Below are positions 1 to 8,633 of a DNA stretch of 64,000 nucleotides, in pieces. The notes under the pieces were generated by a model. That model saw only the letters and a list, made by a program, of their open reading frames with translations, was not told the origin of the DNA and searched no databases. This DNA comes from Dorea phocaeensis (GTDB taxonomy: Bacteria > Bacillota > Clostridia > Lachnospirales > Lachnospiraceae), in the NCBI RefSeq assembly GCF_900240315.1, contig NZ_OEPZ01000002.1, forward strand, positions 372,001 through 436,000, in the 5' to 3' direction. Numbering within the stretch: the first letter of the stretch is position 1; every line of letters starts with the position of its first letter. A program made the position numbers and the translations under genes.

Positions 1-964
1 GATCTGCAATCAATCCATGTCCAATCGCAACTAGATCAATCTTGCCTTCTGCAACCGCAGCTTCTGCCACATCCGAATGGTTCAGTTTGCCATGTGCCAT
101 TACTGGTATCTTCCCTGCAATCTCCTTAACCATAGGCGCCGCTTCCAGGTCAAATCCTGCCGGCTGATAAACAGAACTTACCATTCTCCAACGACAGGAA
201 TAAGAGCCGCGTCCAAAATGAATCATATCTACCAACCCACTGTCAGCAAGATATTTTGCAATTGCGATTCCTTCCTCCAACGGTCTTTCATCATCCATAC
301 TGTCAATCGTCATCTTGATAGCAATCGGATAATCTTTTCCACAAGAACGGCGAACCTCCTCTACAATTTCTTTTAAAAACCGCTGACGGTTCTCAAAGCT
401 CCCCCCATATTCATCGGTACGATGGTTCCATTTGGCAGAAGTAAACTGATCAATCAGATATCCGCCGTACGCATGAAGCTCTATGATATCTACCCCTGCA
501 TCCTTCGCAAGCTTTGCAGATTCTCCCATCGCCTTAACCAGACGCTTTACACCGTCCGTTGGAAGCGCTCGGCACTTCATCTCCGGAACATAATAATTCG
601 GAATCTCACTAGATGAGTAGGGTGGCGTATGCGGATCTATCCAGTTCATGCGCCCGATTCCCGGCGAAAGCTGGATTCCAAACTTTGCCCCGTAAAAGTG
701 CACTCGTTCCGCCACCATCTGAAGCATGTAGACATCTTTCGTATTCGTCAATTTCTGACAAGGCGCCGGCTCAAACTCTGTTGATGCCACCACAGCTCCA
801 GTCAAAACCAGTCCACATCCTCCTTTTGCTCTCTCTCCATAGTATTTCACATCACGCATGTTAAACGCATTCGTGACGTCGGTTGTTGTTCCCATGGGCG
901 CCATAACGATTCTGTTTTTCAGTGTCAGGCTTCCAATCTGAATGGGCTCAAATAATTTGTTCAT
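1..964 (-). CDS. NADH:flavin oxidoreductase, old yellow enzyme family (3' end cut by window)
   Basis: An FMN-dependent ene-reductase of the OYE/2,4-dienoyl-CoA reductase/BaiCD type, expected to be cytosolic and to reduce enoate or enone substrates with NAD(P)H. About 321 residues of the TIM-barrel half are visible: N-terminal FEPIQIGSLTLKNRIVMAPM, then HAYGGYLIDQF and NHRTDEYGGSFENRQRF, the usual barrel segments around the active site. The C-terminal FeS/FAD part, if there is one, lies left of the window. The ATG follows GGAGGAATGTAGAA. The gene is divergent from a TetR gene across a perfect palindrome, so that regulator probably controls it. The substrate cannot be told; bile-acid BaiCD/BaiH enzymes belong to the same family but nothing here shows that role. 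Confidence 0.88.
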   Translation of the reverse strand, partial: MNKLFEPIQIGSLTLKNRIVMAPMGTTTDVTNAFNMRDVKYYGERAKGGCGLVLTGAVVASTEFEPAPCQKLTNTKDVYMLQMVAERVHFYGAKFGIQLSPGIGRMNWIDPHTPPYSSSEIPNYYVPEMKCRALPTDGVKRLVKAMGESAKLAKDAGVDIIELHAYGGYLIDQFTSAKWNHRTDEYGGSFENRQRFLKEIVEEVRRSCGKDYPIAIKMTIDSMDDERPLEEGIAIAKYLADSGLVDMIHFGRGSYSCRWRMVSSVYQPAGFDLEAAPMVKEIAGKIPVMAHGKLNHSDVAEAAVAEGKIDLVAIGHGLIAD

Positions 965-1061
965 TTCTACATTCCTCCGTCAAAACTGTCAAAACCATAT
1001 AGAATATTAGGTTTTCAGATGATATAATGAAACAAAGTATACTTTCCGTATGCTTTGCCCA

Positions 1062-1087
1062 AATTATGTTACCTCGGTAACATAATT
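1062..1087. promoter_or_regulatory. Perfect 26-bp palindrome, probable TetR operator
   Basis: AATTATGTTACC and its exact reverse complement are separated by TC, giving 12-bp perfect arms. It sits between the divergent OYE-family gene (ATG at 964) and the TetR gene (ATG at 1180). The symmetry and position fit an operator bound by the TetR-family protein to control both genes. No T-run follows, so it is unlikely to be a terminator. Confidence 0.75.
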
Positions 1088-1179
1088 GGATTTTAGTCTT
1101 TTGTCAATCTTTTGTCAATCTTAAACATTCAATACTTTTGCAAAAACAGCATATTACACGAAATTATAGAGGTGAAATT

Positions 1180-1779
1180 ATGGAAAAAGCACAAAAAAAG
1201 AAAAGAAAAGGAGAACTTACCAAAGAGCGTATTCATAAGTGTGCAATGGAACTTTTTACTAGTTTTGGCTTCGAAAATGTTACTATTGTGCAAATTTGTG
1301 AGGCGGCAGGTGTTACAAAACGTACCTTTTATTATCACTTTTCCTCAAAAGACGATATTCTATCCGATATAAACGAGTACGTCGGCATCCATTCCCAAGA
1401 GCTTCTGAACTCCTTCGCCGAACCCTCTTCCAATGTAGATATTCTTTGGAAACTTCTCGGCTCTTATAGCGAAAATGCCAAAGAACTCGGTCCTTCTATC
1501 ATTAACCGTCTTTACACCACGACGCTTCAAGGAAAAGAAACCGCCGTTTTCCCTGAAGAAATGTACTTATACCAAACCGTTATCCGAGTAATCCGAAACG
1601 CCCAGTTTGAACACGAGATTCCTGTCACTTCTCCGGCCGAAAATCTTGCGTACGCCTTATACCATGCATTCCGAAGTGTTTCCTTTACCTGGGCAGCCGG
1701 CAACAGCCAGGGAGACTTAATGGACAACTACCGCGCGGTATTTGACACGATTCTCGGCCTTGATTCTGGCAAAGGATAA
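1180..1779 (+). CDS. TetR/AcrR family transcriptional regulator
   Basis: A 199-residue one-component repressor. The N-terminal helix-turn-helix is clear: RIHKCAMELFTSFGFENVT, then QICEAAGVTKRTFYYHFSSKDDI, the canonical TetR recognition segment. The C-terminal half is a variable ligand-binding domain. An upstream in-frame ATG at 1138 is rejected because AGAGGTG lies just before the ATG at 1180. It is divergent from the OYE-family reductase, and the shared palindrome at 1062-1087 suggests autorepression plus control of the reductase. The ligand is unknown. Confidence 0.9.
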   Translation: MEKAQKKKRKGELTKERIHKCAMELFTSFGFENVTIVQICEAAGVTKRTFYYHFSSKDDILSDINEYVGIHSQELLNSFAEPSSNVDILWKLLGSYSENAKELGPSIINRLYTTTLQGKETAVFPEEMYLYQTVIRVIRNAQFEHEIPVTSPAENLAYALYHAFRSVSFTWAAGNSQGDLMDNYRAVFDTILGLDSGKG

Positions 1780-1780
1780 A

Positions 1781-1826
1781 AAAATCAGAAGGGTAAACTC
1801 TATCAAGGAGTTTCCCTTCTGATTTT
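1781..1826. terminator. Bidirectional intrinsic terminator
   Basis: Nearly perfect inverted repeat (AAAATCAGAAGGG...CCCTTCTGATTTT) between the convergent TetR and LRR-protein genes, A-rich on one flank and T-rich on the other. It can stop transcription from both sides. Confidence 0.85.
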
Positions 1827-1836
1827 AAGTTAACTT

Positions 1837-4125
1837 CTACAACCTTTTTCTTCCAAATCCCCACATAACGCCTGCAAGTGCTGTCACAGCCAGTATGCTC
1901 CATAAACCAACGAACGACTCATCTCCTGTCTTCGGGATTTTCGTCACCTCACCCTTTCCAGATGGTTTGCCAGTTGATCCCTCCGGCTTTGGAACAGATG
2001 AATTTGTTCCGCCTTCTCCGCCGCCTGTCGCGCGTGTCACAGTAACATTCTTTTGAACAGCATTTTCATATTCCACTTCACGGAACAGATTTTCCTTTAT
2101 CTCATAAGGGAAGGAAAGTCCTGTCAGTTCCAGCACAGCCTTACCTTCTGCGACTGCTTCTATCTTGTTGCCTTCTGCCCGCAGCACATTCTCATCAGAA
2201 GAGATAACCGCATAATTTTCACATGGTTCCTCTCCATAAGAAACTGCTAATTCTAATTCACTTCCCGCTTCTATACTATCCTTTAGATTCATCTGGAAAC
2301 CGTCTTCAATCTGTGCATCTTTTTTAGAATACACGAATCTCGTACCCATATTGAGAATTTCAATCTGAGAATCCCTCTTTAAAGAAGCAGGCTGTATTCT
2401 TACGTAAAATACATCGTTCATTTCTTCCGGTGCAAGCGTTAATGTAAATCCATTCTTTTCTCCTGCCTGCCACTGCGGATCGCGTGTAGATGTATACACC
2501 TGAGTTCCTTTACTGTTGTTTACCGTAATCCAACTGATTTCCCGGTCATTTGGAAGCTTCACTTCATATTTTCTAGACGTATACTTACCTTCTGCATTTG
2601 GCTCCTGCGCCAGATCAAATACAATATTATTTCCAAGATTCAAAGGATCTGTTGGTGATACATACAAGTTGTAAATCTTAAATTTCTCTGGAATCTGATA
2701 TACCGTATCATCGCCTGCCACCTTAAATGCAATCGTCGGTTGCAAGGTATAATTACCCTCCGGTATTTCCGTTCCGGTCTTTCCTGCGATCTTAAATGAC
2801 AATGTATTTCCTTCGGTCTTTAACTCATATGCCTCAAAGATTCCCTGATCGAATTTGTTGCTTCCCATTCCTACTGTTCCGGTAAACTCAACGGATACCT
2901 GCTCTAATTGAACCGGATTTCCATCTGCATCCACAACGGTTCCTACCATAGCCTCATCTGATACAAAGAGATCGTTTCTGGTATCCATATGCAGATTCAC
3001 ACGATTCTGATCGGCAATATTTAAAGTGAAGCTATACTGCGCATCCTGTGTAAGATGAATTGGCAGATAATATGTAAAATCCGTCATCTCATATGCAATC
3101 TGCAAATTTGCAAGAATGTCCTTCTTGTTTCCTACGATATTCTCATCCATCTCGATAACCGCCACATTTTTCTCTGCATCGTAGGTAACAGACGCGCCCT
3201 CAACTTCTTCTAAAAATGTCACCGTCTTGGTTGTCGGCGCCTCAAACATTTCTGCCCAAAATGCATCCACATCCTCAAACCCTTTAATTTCCGGCAGCAG
3301 AACCTCTACGGATCCGCCTTCTTTTGGTACACGCACTTCCTTCGGATCTCCGGAAGTCTTCTGATTTACAGTTCCTATCATCAGTTCGTCACTGGATCCA
3401 AAATTGTCAATGTACAATTCATTTAAGAGCGGCTTTAATACGGTAAAGTCCGTAATATCATTCACACGCACCAGAATGGTTCTTAAGTTCCCACTGTCCA
3501 CAAGCGGCTTCAAACAACTGATGTCCTGAATCAAATTGCTCTCAAGGCTTAGATAATTCAAATTCGTCAACTCGGCAAGCGGTGTAATATCAATTTTTGC
3601 AGTCTGACGGTTCACATAATGCATATCTAAGAATGTCAGCTTTTTCAAACTGGTCAGCGGTGAAATATCTCGAATCTTGTTATTATAAATATCCAGATAT
3701 TCCAAATTTTTCAAGCTTTTCAGCGGTGTGATGTCCGTCAACTCGTTTCTATGAACATCCAATTTTTTCAGTTTTTGTAAATTTGCAATTGGAGATAAAT
3801 CTGTAATTTCATTCTCCTTCAGATGCAGTTCTTCCAGATTCACCGCGTACTCCAGGCCCGTCAAATCTGAGATTCCATGTGTATGAATCTGTGTATCACT
3901 GTCAACAGTCGGAATATTCGTTGTATCCAATGTTGTCAAAGATTCCATTTCCTGCCGGGTAATCGGTGCTGTCTCCTCCTTCTTTAATGTAACATTAATC
4001 AATTTCTTTAAATATTCGTTTGGAACATTTACCTCCACACTCCCATCTGCTGCCTGTACTTTCATTCCTCCCACAAAAATACTACAGATCAGCATTGCTA
4101 TCACAATTGCAGCTTTTTTTCGCAT
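1837..4125 (-). CDS. Leucine-rich-repeat surface protein with LPXTG-like sorting signal
   Basis: A secreted, wall-anchored 762-residue protein of internalin-like architecture. Residues 1-26 form a signal peptide (MRKKAAIVIAMLICSIFVGG, then an AxA-type site). About five LRR units of ~22 residues follow at roughly 85-230 (L..L.L..N.I.DISPL pattern). The middle consists of beta-rich, Ig-like modules. The C-terminus has a Gly/Ser/Pro spacer, IPKTGDES (an LPXTG variant), a hydrophobic helix and a GRKRL tail, so sortase should attach it to peptidoglycan. The ATG follows AAGGAGGGCGCAGGGA. LRRs of this type usually bind host or microbial proteins or glycans. The partner is unknown. Confidence 0.9.
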   Translation of the reverse strand: MRKKAAIVIAMLICSIFVGGMKVQAADGSVEVNVPNEYLKKLINVTLKKEETAPITRQEMESLTTLDTTNIPTVDSDTQIHTHGISDLTGLEYAVNLEELHLKENEITDLSPIANLQKLKKLDVHRNELTDITPLKSLKNLEYLDIYNNKIRDISPLTSLKKLTFLDMHYVNRQTAKIDITPLAELTNLNYLSLESNLIQDISCLKPLVDSGNLRTILVRVNDITDFTVLKPLLNELYIDNFGSSDELMIGTVNQKTSGDPKEVRVPKEGGSVEVLLPEIKGFEDVDAFWAEMFEAPTTKTVTFLEEVEGASVTYDAEKNVAVIEMDENIVGNKKDILANLQIAYEMTDFTYYLPIHLTQDAQYSFTLNIADQNRVNLHMDTRNDLFVSDEAMVGTVVDADGNPVQLEQVSVEFTGTVGMGSNKFDQGIFEAYELKTEGNTLSFKIAGKTGTEIPEGNYTLQPTIAFKVAGDDTVYQIPEKFKIYNLYVSPTDPLNLGNNIVFDLAQEPNAEGKYTSRKYEVKLPNDREISWITVNNSKGTQVYTSTRDPQWQAGEKNGFTLTLAPEEMNDVFYVRIQPASLKRDSQIEILNMGTRFVYSKKDAQIEDGFQMNLKDSIEAGSELELAVSYGEEPCENYAVISSDENVLRAEGNKIEAVAEGKAVLELTGLSFPYEIKENLFREVEYENAVQKNVTVTRATGGGEGGTNSSVPKPEGSTGKPSGKGEVTKIPKTGDESFVGLWSILAVTALAGVMWGFGRKRL

Positions 4126-4336
4126 TCCCTGCGCCCTCCTTTTCTTTTGTTCCTGCTTTATGGCAATCCTTTTCTCCTTGCTGTCGATTGTAGTATAGCA
4201 TCCGATTATTGTTTCTACAATAAGTATGATTTTTTTGAATATGTTGTACTATTTATGCAATTTTTCTATATCCAAAAACTTTGCAAGCAGCCTTGAAGTA
4301 CAGTAAGAATTATCTATATCCGTTCTTTTATTTTCT

Positions 4337-6085
4337 CTAGTATTTCAATGTGCCTTCCACAAATTCTCTCATTCCCTGGAAAATCAGATATACAGAGGTT
4401 GCACCTGCATCCTGATGTCCAATTGCCCTTTCCAAAAGAGATTTCGCACGTCCGAATTTTGCTACATATTTCTTGGTATCTTCCATACCGATCCTCGCCG
4501 CTTCTTCTGCTTGTTTCAGCATCTCCAGCAGTCCAAGATCTGCATTTTTCTTCAACGCCTCTACAGCCGGTGCCAAAGCGTCCACCATCGTTTTATCTCC
4601 AACTTTGGCGCCTCCGCGCTCCTGAATGGCTGCCAAGCTCTTCTCCTCCATCTCTGCAAGATCAAAAGCTGTCAGAACATTTTTCGATTCCATACCTTTG
4701 GCACCTGCCAGGTATAAACTTCCAAAAATCACTCCAGACGCGCCGCCCATGGACATCAACATTGCCTGCCCCGCTTCTTCAAAAATACGGTATACATTTT
4801 CCTGATCTTCCAACTTCAGAAGCTTTCTCTTCGCCTTCTGCATTCCACCTGCCATGCCAATGCCATGATCTCCGTCTCCAATCGCACTGTCAATTTCTGT
4901 CAAATATGGCTTGTTTGCAATGATTTTATCCGCAATGTAAAGAAGCATATTCCTTGCATCTTCTACATTCAGTTCTTCCAGAACGCCTTCTTTACTTCGT
5001 ATAATTGGAGCCGCTTCTATATCAGACTCGTCAAATTCGATTTCCTCTTCTTCCTGCGCTTCCCAGGTCACCTGCTCTGCTGCTCCCTTTGCATAATATG
5101 GTGAATAACATGGTGCATCGTAGTAACTCTTAAGCTCTTCATCCAACTTTAAGAAAGTAATGGAAAATCCACCCATCTCCATACAAGTACAATAGGTTTT
5201 CACCTCTGCATCATAGACCTTCAAACCATCTTTGTGCATCCGTTTATATAATTCATAATAGACCAGATTTAATTCTAAAAGTGGGGTTGATCCAAGTCCA
5301 TTGACTAAAACTGCTATTTCATCCCCTTCTTTCAGATTCATTTCTGCCTTCAGCTCGTGGTACATGCGGTCTACCATCTCGCTGCACGGCATCATCTTGG
5401 TACGCTCAATTCCCGGTTCCCCGTGAAGTCCCATACCAAATTCCATTTCATCATCCGCAATTTCAAATGTAGGTTTTTCATTTCCAGGTAAAGTTCCCGG
5501 AGACGTTGCTAAGCCGATCGTATTGGTATTGTCCCGCGCCTTCTCCGTGATTCGCACTACCTCTTCTAAACTAAGTCCTGCATCACACGCCGCACCAGCG
5601 ATTTTAATCGTATATACATCACCAGCGATTCCTCTTCTATCCGTGATCCTTTCCTTTGGCGCTGATGCAAAATCATCCCACTCTCTGACATGCGCCGTCT
5701 GAATTCCCTCTTTTTGGCACATTTCCTCTGCCATATCAAAATTCAGATTGTCCCCGGCATAGTTTCCATATACGAACAAAACACCTTTTCCCTGATCAAC
5801 TGCTTTTGCAGCTTCCATAATTAACTCTGGATTTGGAGATGCACACACGTTACCACATGCAACCGCATCTGCCAGTCCCGCTCCGCAATATCCGGTAAAC
5901 AAAGGCTCATGTCCGCTTCCGCCGCCGATCACCAGCGCAACTTTGTCTTTTCTGTGCCCTTTATAAAAAAATGCATTATACTCTCCTATTTTTTTATAAT
6001 ATTTCTGATAGGCCAGCAAATAACCTGTAAGACTTTCTTCCACCACATTTGATACATCTTTATTTAAGATTTTTTTCGTTCCCAT
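4337..6085 (-). CDS. Dihydroxyacetone/erythrulose-type kinase, fused DhaK-DhaL domains
   Basis: An ATP-dependent ketose kinase of 582 residues in one chain. The DhaK domain (about 1-335) has LVIGGGSGHEPLFTGYCGAG and LHGEPGI, where the second His is expected to form the covalent hemiaminal with the substrate. The DhaL domain (about 375-575) has IDSAIGDGDHGIGMAGGM, the Mg-ATP Asp cluster. Fusion to DhaL means ATP rather than PTS phosphate is the likely donor. It is the last gene of the sugar ABC transporter operon and follows a TIM-barrel isomerase and a SIS protein. In that company an erythrulose kinase of a tetritol pathway is more likely than a glycerol-pathway enzyme, but dihydroxyacetone cannot be excluded. 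The ATG follows AAGGAGGCG. Confidence 0.9.
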   Translation of the reverse strand: MGTKKILNKDVSNVVEESLTGYLLAYQKYYKKIGEYNAFFYKGHRKDKVALVIGGGSGHEPLFTGYCGAGLADAVACGNVCASPNPELIMEAAKAVDQGKGVLFVYGNYAGDNLNFDMAEEMCQKEGIQTAHVREWDDFASAPKERITDRRGIAGDVYTIKIAGAACDAGLSLEEVVRITEKARDNTNTIGLATSPGTLPGNEKPTFEIADDEMEFGMGLHGEPGIERTKMMPCSEMVDRMYHELKAEMNLKEGDEIAVLVNGLGSTPLLELNLVYYELYKRMHKDGLKVYDAEVKTYCTCMEMGGFSITFLKLDEELKSYYDAPCYSPYYAKGAAEQVTWEAQEEEEIEFDESDIEAAPIIRSKEGVLEELNVEDARNMLLYIADKIIANKPYLTEIDSAIGDGDHGIGMAGGMQKAKRKLLKLEDQENVYRIFEEAGQAMLMSMGGASGVIFGSLYLAGAKGMESKNVLTAFDLAEMEEKSLAAIQERGGAKVGDKTMVDALAPAVEALKKNADLGLLEMLKQAEEAARIGMEDTKKYVAKFGRAKSLLERAIGHQDAGATSVYLIFQGMREFVEGTLKY

Positions 6086-6111
6086 AAAAAACGCCTCCTT
6101 AAATGCATTCT

Positions 6112-6675
6112 CTATTCTATATTCCGATGGTTCTCTGCCATTCCTTCAAATGTAAGCCCTGGTGTCTCGTCTACAATCAGCATAACGATGATATCAAACA
6201 TAAGTAACAGACACTGCTCAAAAAGATTTCCCATCGGCTGAAAAGAAGGAACCACCTCATCGGTTCCGCGGTACACAGACGCCGGCACAAAGAAGACTTT
6301 GTCTGCCACATTCTTGGCCGTCTCTCCACTTGGCGAACCGGTAACAACATAAATCATTGCCCCCGCCTCTTTGGCTCGCCTGCATACATAATCAATATGT
6401 CCGATTCTGCCGTCTCCAAGCGTTGCGACCAGCAGATCGCCCTCTTTAATAGCCGGAGTCGTATCATCCCAGATCCAGTGAATCTCTTTTCCCATATGCA
6501 TCAGGCGCATGGCAAATGCTTTGGTTGCCATCCCTTCCCGACCAACTCCAATAAAGAAAATCCTAGGATGCTTTTTAATCTCATCCATAAATTCCCTCAT
6601 ATTTTCCTGATCCATCTTTTCAAATACCTGACGATGTTCTTCCTGTATTTTCCGATAAATTTCTTGATACTCCAT
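6112..6675 (-). CDS. SIS-domain sugar-phosphate isomerase (hexulose-phosphate isomerase-like)
   Basis: A 187-residue single SIS domain protein, the size of 6-phospho-3-hexuloisomerase. It shows RIFFIGVGREGMATKAFAMRLMHMG (nucleotide-free Rossmann-like sugar-phosphate site) and later LLVATLGDGRIGHI. It should bind a sugar phosphate in the cytosol. The start at 6675 is chosen for AAAAGGAGAAGAT; it overlaps the stop region of the TIM-barrel gene and so is probably translationally coupled. Together with the kinase and the TIM-barrel isomerase it belongs to the catabolic arm of the operon. The exact substrate is an inference. Confidence 0.8.
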   Translation of the reverse strand: MEYQEIYRKIQEEHRQVFEKMDQENMREFMDEIKKHPRIFFIGVGREGMATKAFAMRLMHMGKEIHWIWDDTTPAIKEGDLLVATLGDGRIGHIDYVCRRAKEAGAMIYVVTGSPSGETAKNVADKVFFVPASVYRGTDEVVPSFQPMGNLFEQCLLLMFDIIVMLIVDETPGLTFEGMAENHRNIE

Positions 6676-6686
6676 ATCTTCTCCTT

Positions 6687-7577
6687 TTAGCAACCCAGTT
6701 CTCTATGCAGATAATCCATTGTCTTTTTCATATTCTCATAGACACGATCATCATCGTCTTCAAATATCGTAACAACCTCCAAATACTGTATCCGATCATC
6801 AAGACCCGCCAGGCTGGTTGCCTCTTTGATCTTCTTGGGCGTTACAATTCCATCCTCGTGTGTAAAATCCCAATGCCGATCCCATTTTCCATCCGTCTGC
6901 TGTAAATGAATGGAGCCAATATACGGCGCACATTTTTGGAACCACAAATCAATATCCGCCTCTTCCTTCAAAAGGGGTTCATAAAGCGCATGCCCCCAGT
7001 CAATCAAAAGCTTCACCGGGATATCGGTATCCTTTAAATCCTCCATCATCTTCACAGACACCTCTGGGCTGTGCGGAAACTCTGTAATCAGCGGTGTTGC
7101 TTCAATATGAATCTCCTCCAATCCCTTCTCACGTCCATATGATGCCAATTTTCTTATGTACTGAAGCATATCCTGATACCGCTCCTTGCGCTTCACCGGA
7201 TCTTTTGCATCTTCATAAGACATTCCTCCGACCGGAGTTCCCATCACTTTCGCTCCCATTTTCACCGTCAAATCAATCGCTCTTTGAAAGAACATAAAGG
7301 CACACTCACGCTGCTCCTTAGACGGTGCTAGCAGATGAGCATAAGTATAGGAAGCCAGTCCGCCAAAAGTTGCATCTATCTTGACCCCTACATTCTCAAA
7401 TGCTTCCTTGTACTGAATTGCCAGTTGGTCTCTTAACTCTGTCGGCCACCAGGGATCAATCAAATCCCAGGTGAACTGCACATGCTCCACGTTGAAATCA
7501 TTCTTTATCATGTCTGCCAGACGTACCGGATCCAGCCAGCGCTTTACTGCAAATGACAAATTCAATCCCAAGTTCAT
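6687..7577 (-). CDS. TIM-barrel sugar-phosphate isomerase/epimerase (AP endonuclease 2-like fold)
   Basis: A 296-residue xylose-isomerase-like TIM-barrel protein. Metal-binding residues are suggested by IHIEATP, LLIDWGHALY, IHLQQTDGKWDRHWDF and LEVV near the C-terminus, the usual Glu-Asp-His-Glu set. Relatives next to DhaK-type kinases act as L-erythrulose-1-phosphate isomerases (LerI type) or D-tagaturonate/xylulose epimerases. The second ATG (7577) is preferred because GGAGG lies 7 bases upstream of it and only 1 from the first. It sits between the permease and SIS genes in one operon. The assignment to tetrulose phosphate is by context. Confidence 0.82.
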   Translation of the reverse strand: MNLGLNLSFAVKRWLDPVRLADMIKNDFNVEHVQFTWDLIDPWWPTELRDQLAIQYKEAFENVGVKIDATFGGLASYTYAHLLAPSKEQRECAFMFFQRAIDLTVKMGAKVMGTPVGGMSYEDAKDPVKRKERYQDMLQYIRKLASYGREKGLEEIHIEATPLITEFPHSPEVSVKMMEDLKDTDIPVKLLIDWGHALYEPLLKEEADIDLWFQKCAPYIGSIHLQQTDGKWDRHWDFTHEDGIVTPKKIKEATSLAGLDDRIQYLEVVTIFEDDDDRVYENMKKTMDYLHRELGC

Positions 7578-7606
7578 TTTCATTCCTCCTTTTCCTTCGG
7601 ATACAC

Positions 7607-8614
7607 TTAATTCAGTTTAATTCTCTTCTGTCTGTTTTCTCGTACAATATCAGAAATAGAGCTGAAGGAAATCGCAATTACTACCACGATTCCACTGACT
7701 GCTGACTGCCAATATGAATTGACACCAAACAGTACGATAATATTCTGAATAATCGTAATCACGGCCGCTCCAATCAGAGCCCCTACCGGATTACCTACTC
7801 CTCCAGTCAGTGATACACCACCGATAACGGACGCTGCAATGGAATTCATTGGCCAGTCTTCTCCAATCGCAGTCTGCGCAGATCCCAGACGGCATACATA
7901 TAAAAGTCCTGCCAATGCGGAAATCAGTCCTACGATAGAATAGATCATAACACGGATGCGATCCACTTTAATTCCCAGGATTTTTGCCGCTTCTTTACTG
8001 TTTCCAATTGCATAAATATAACGTCCTGTCTTTGTCTTTTTCACCATGAACAAAATCAGAATCAAAACTGCAACACAGATAATAAATGGAATCGGGACAG
8101 GACCCAAAGACTGCTTTCCAAGTACCTGTGTATCCGCTGGAATACCTGTAACCGCTTTTCCCTTCGTGATCACCAGTGTAATTCCTCCATATACGCCCTG
8201 CATTCCAATTGTTGCAACCATGGAGTTCAGACGAAGGCGAGTAATGATCATTCCATTGATAAATCCAAAGATAAGACCGAGAACCAGTCCGATAACCAAG
8301 CATAACCATGGATTTAATCCTACATTTACCATAAGCATTCCTGTCAGGATTCCACACAAGCAGGCCATCTTTCCAACAGATAAATCCAACTCTCCTACTA
8401 GAAGAAGCAACGACTGCGCAATACCGATCATTCCGATAAACGCAAGATCTCTAAGCACTGACTGCAAATTATAAATATCCAAAAAATACGGCGAAATAAT
8501 GCTGGCAATAATAATCATCACTACCAGGATTGCCAGCATCGCTGTCATATTACTCTTTTTCAATGCATTCAGGAACGTATTTCCTGATTTTCCCTGTGTC
8601 TTTTCTTTACTCAT
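7607..8614 (-). CDS. Sugar ABC transporter permease (RbsC family)
   Basis: A 335-residue inner-membrane permease of the branched-chain amino acid/ribose type (BPD_transp_2) with about 9-10 hydrophobic helices. The family signature is visible as MNSIAASVIGGVSLTGGVGNPVGALIGAAV near the C-terminus, and LVGELDLSVG near residue 70. It should form a homodimeric channel with the upstream ATPase, fed by the binding lipoprotein at 10.2-11.2 kb. The ATG follows AGAGGAGTTTGAATT. Substrate is likely a monosaccharide or short polyol from operon context. Confidence 0.93.
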   Translation of the reverse strand: MSKEKTQGKSGNTFLNALKKSNMTAMLAILVVMIIIASIISPYFLDIYNLQSVLRDLAFIGMIGIAQSLLLLVGELDLSVGKMACLCGILTGMLMVNVGLNPWLCLVIGLVLGLIFGFINGMIITRLRLNSMVATIGMQGVYGGITLVITKGKAVTGIPADTQVLGKQSLGPVPIPFIICVAVLILILFMVKKTKTGRYIYAIGNSKEAAKILGIKVDRIRVMIYSIVGLISALAGLLYVCRLGSAQTAIGEDWPMNSIAASVIGGVSLTGGVGNPVGALIGAAVITIIQNIIVLFGVNSYWQSAVSGIVVVIAISFSSISDIVRENRQKRIKLN

Positions 8615-8633
8615 AATTCAAACTCCTCTTTTT

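Noticed and set aside
1-964. Bile-acid 7-dehydroxylation gene (baiCD/baiH)
   Set aside because: The family matches, but only general OYE barrel features are visible and no other bai gene is nearby.
4337-6085. PTS-dependent dihydroxyacetone kinase
   Set aside because: DhaK and DhaL are fused and there is no DhaM; the context is an ABC sugar operon.
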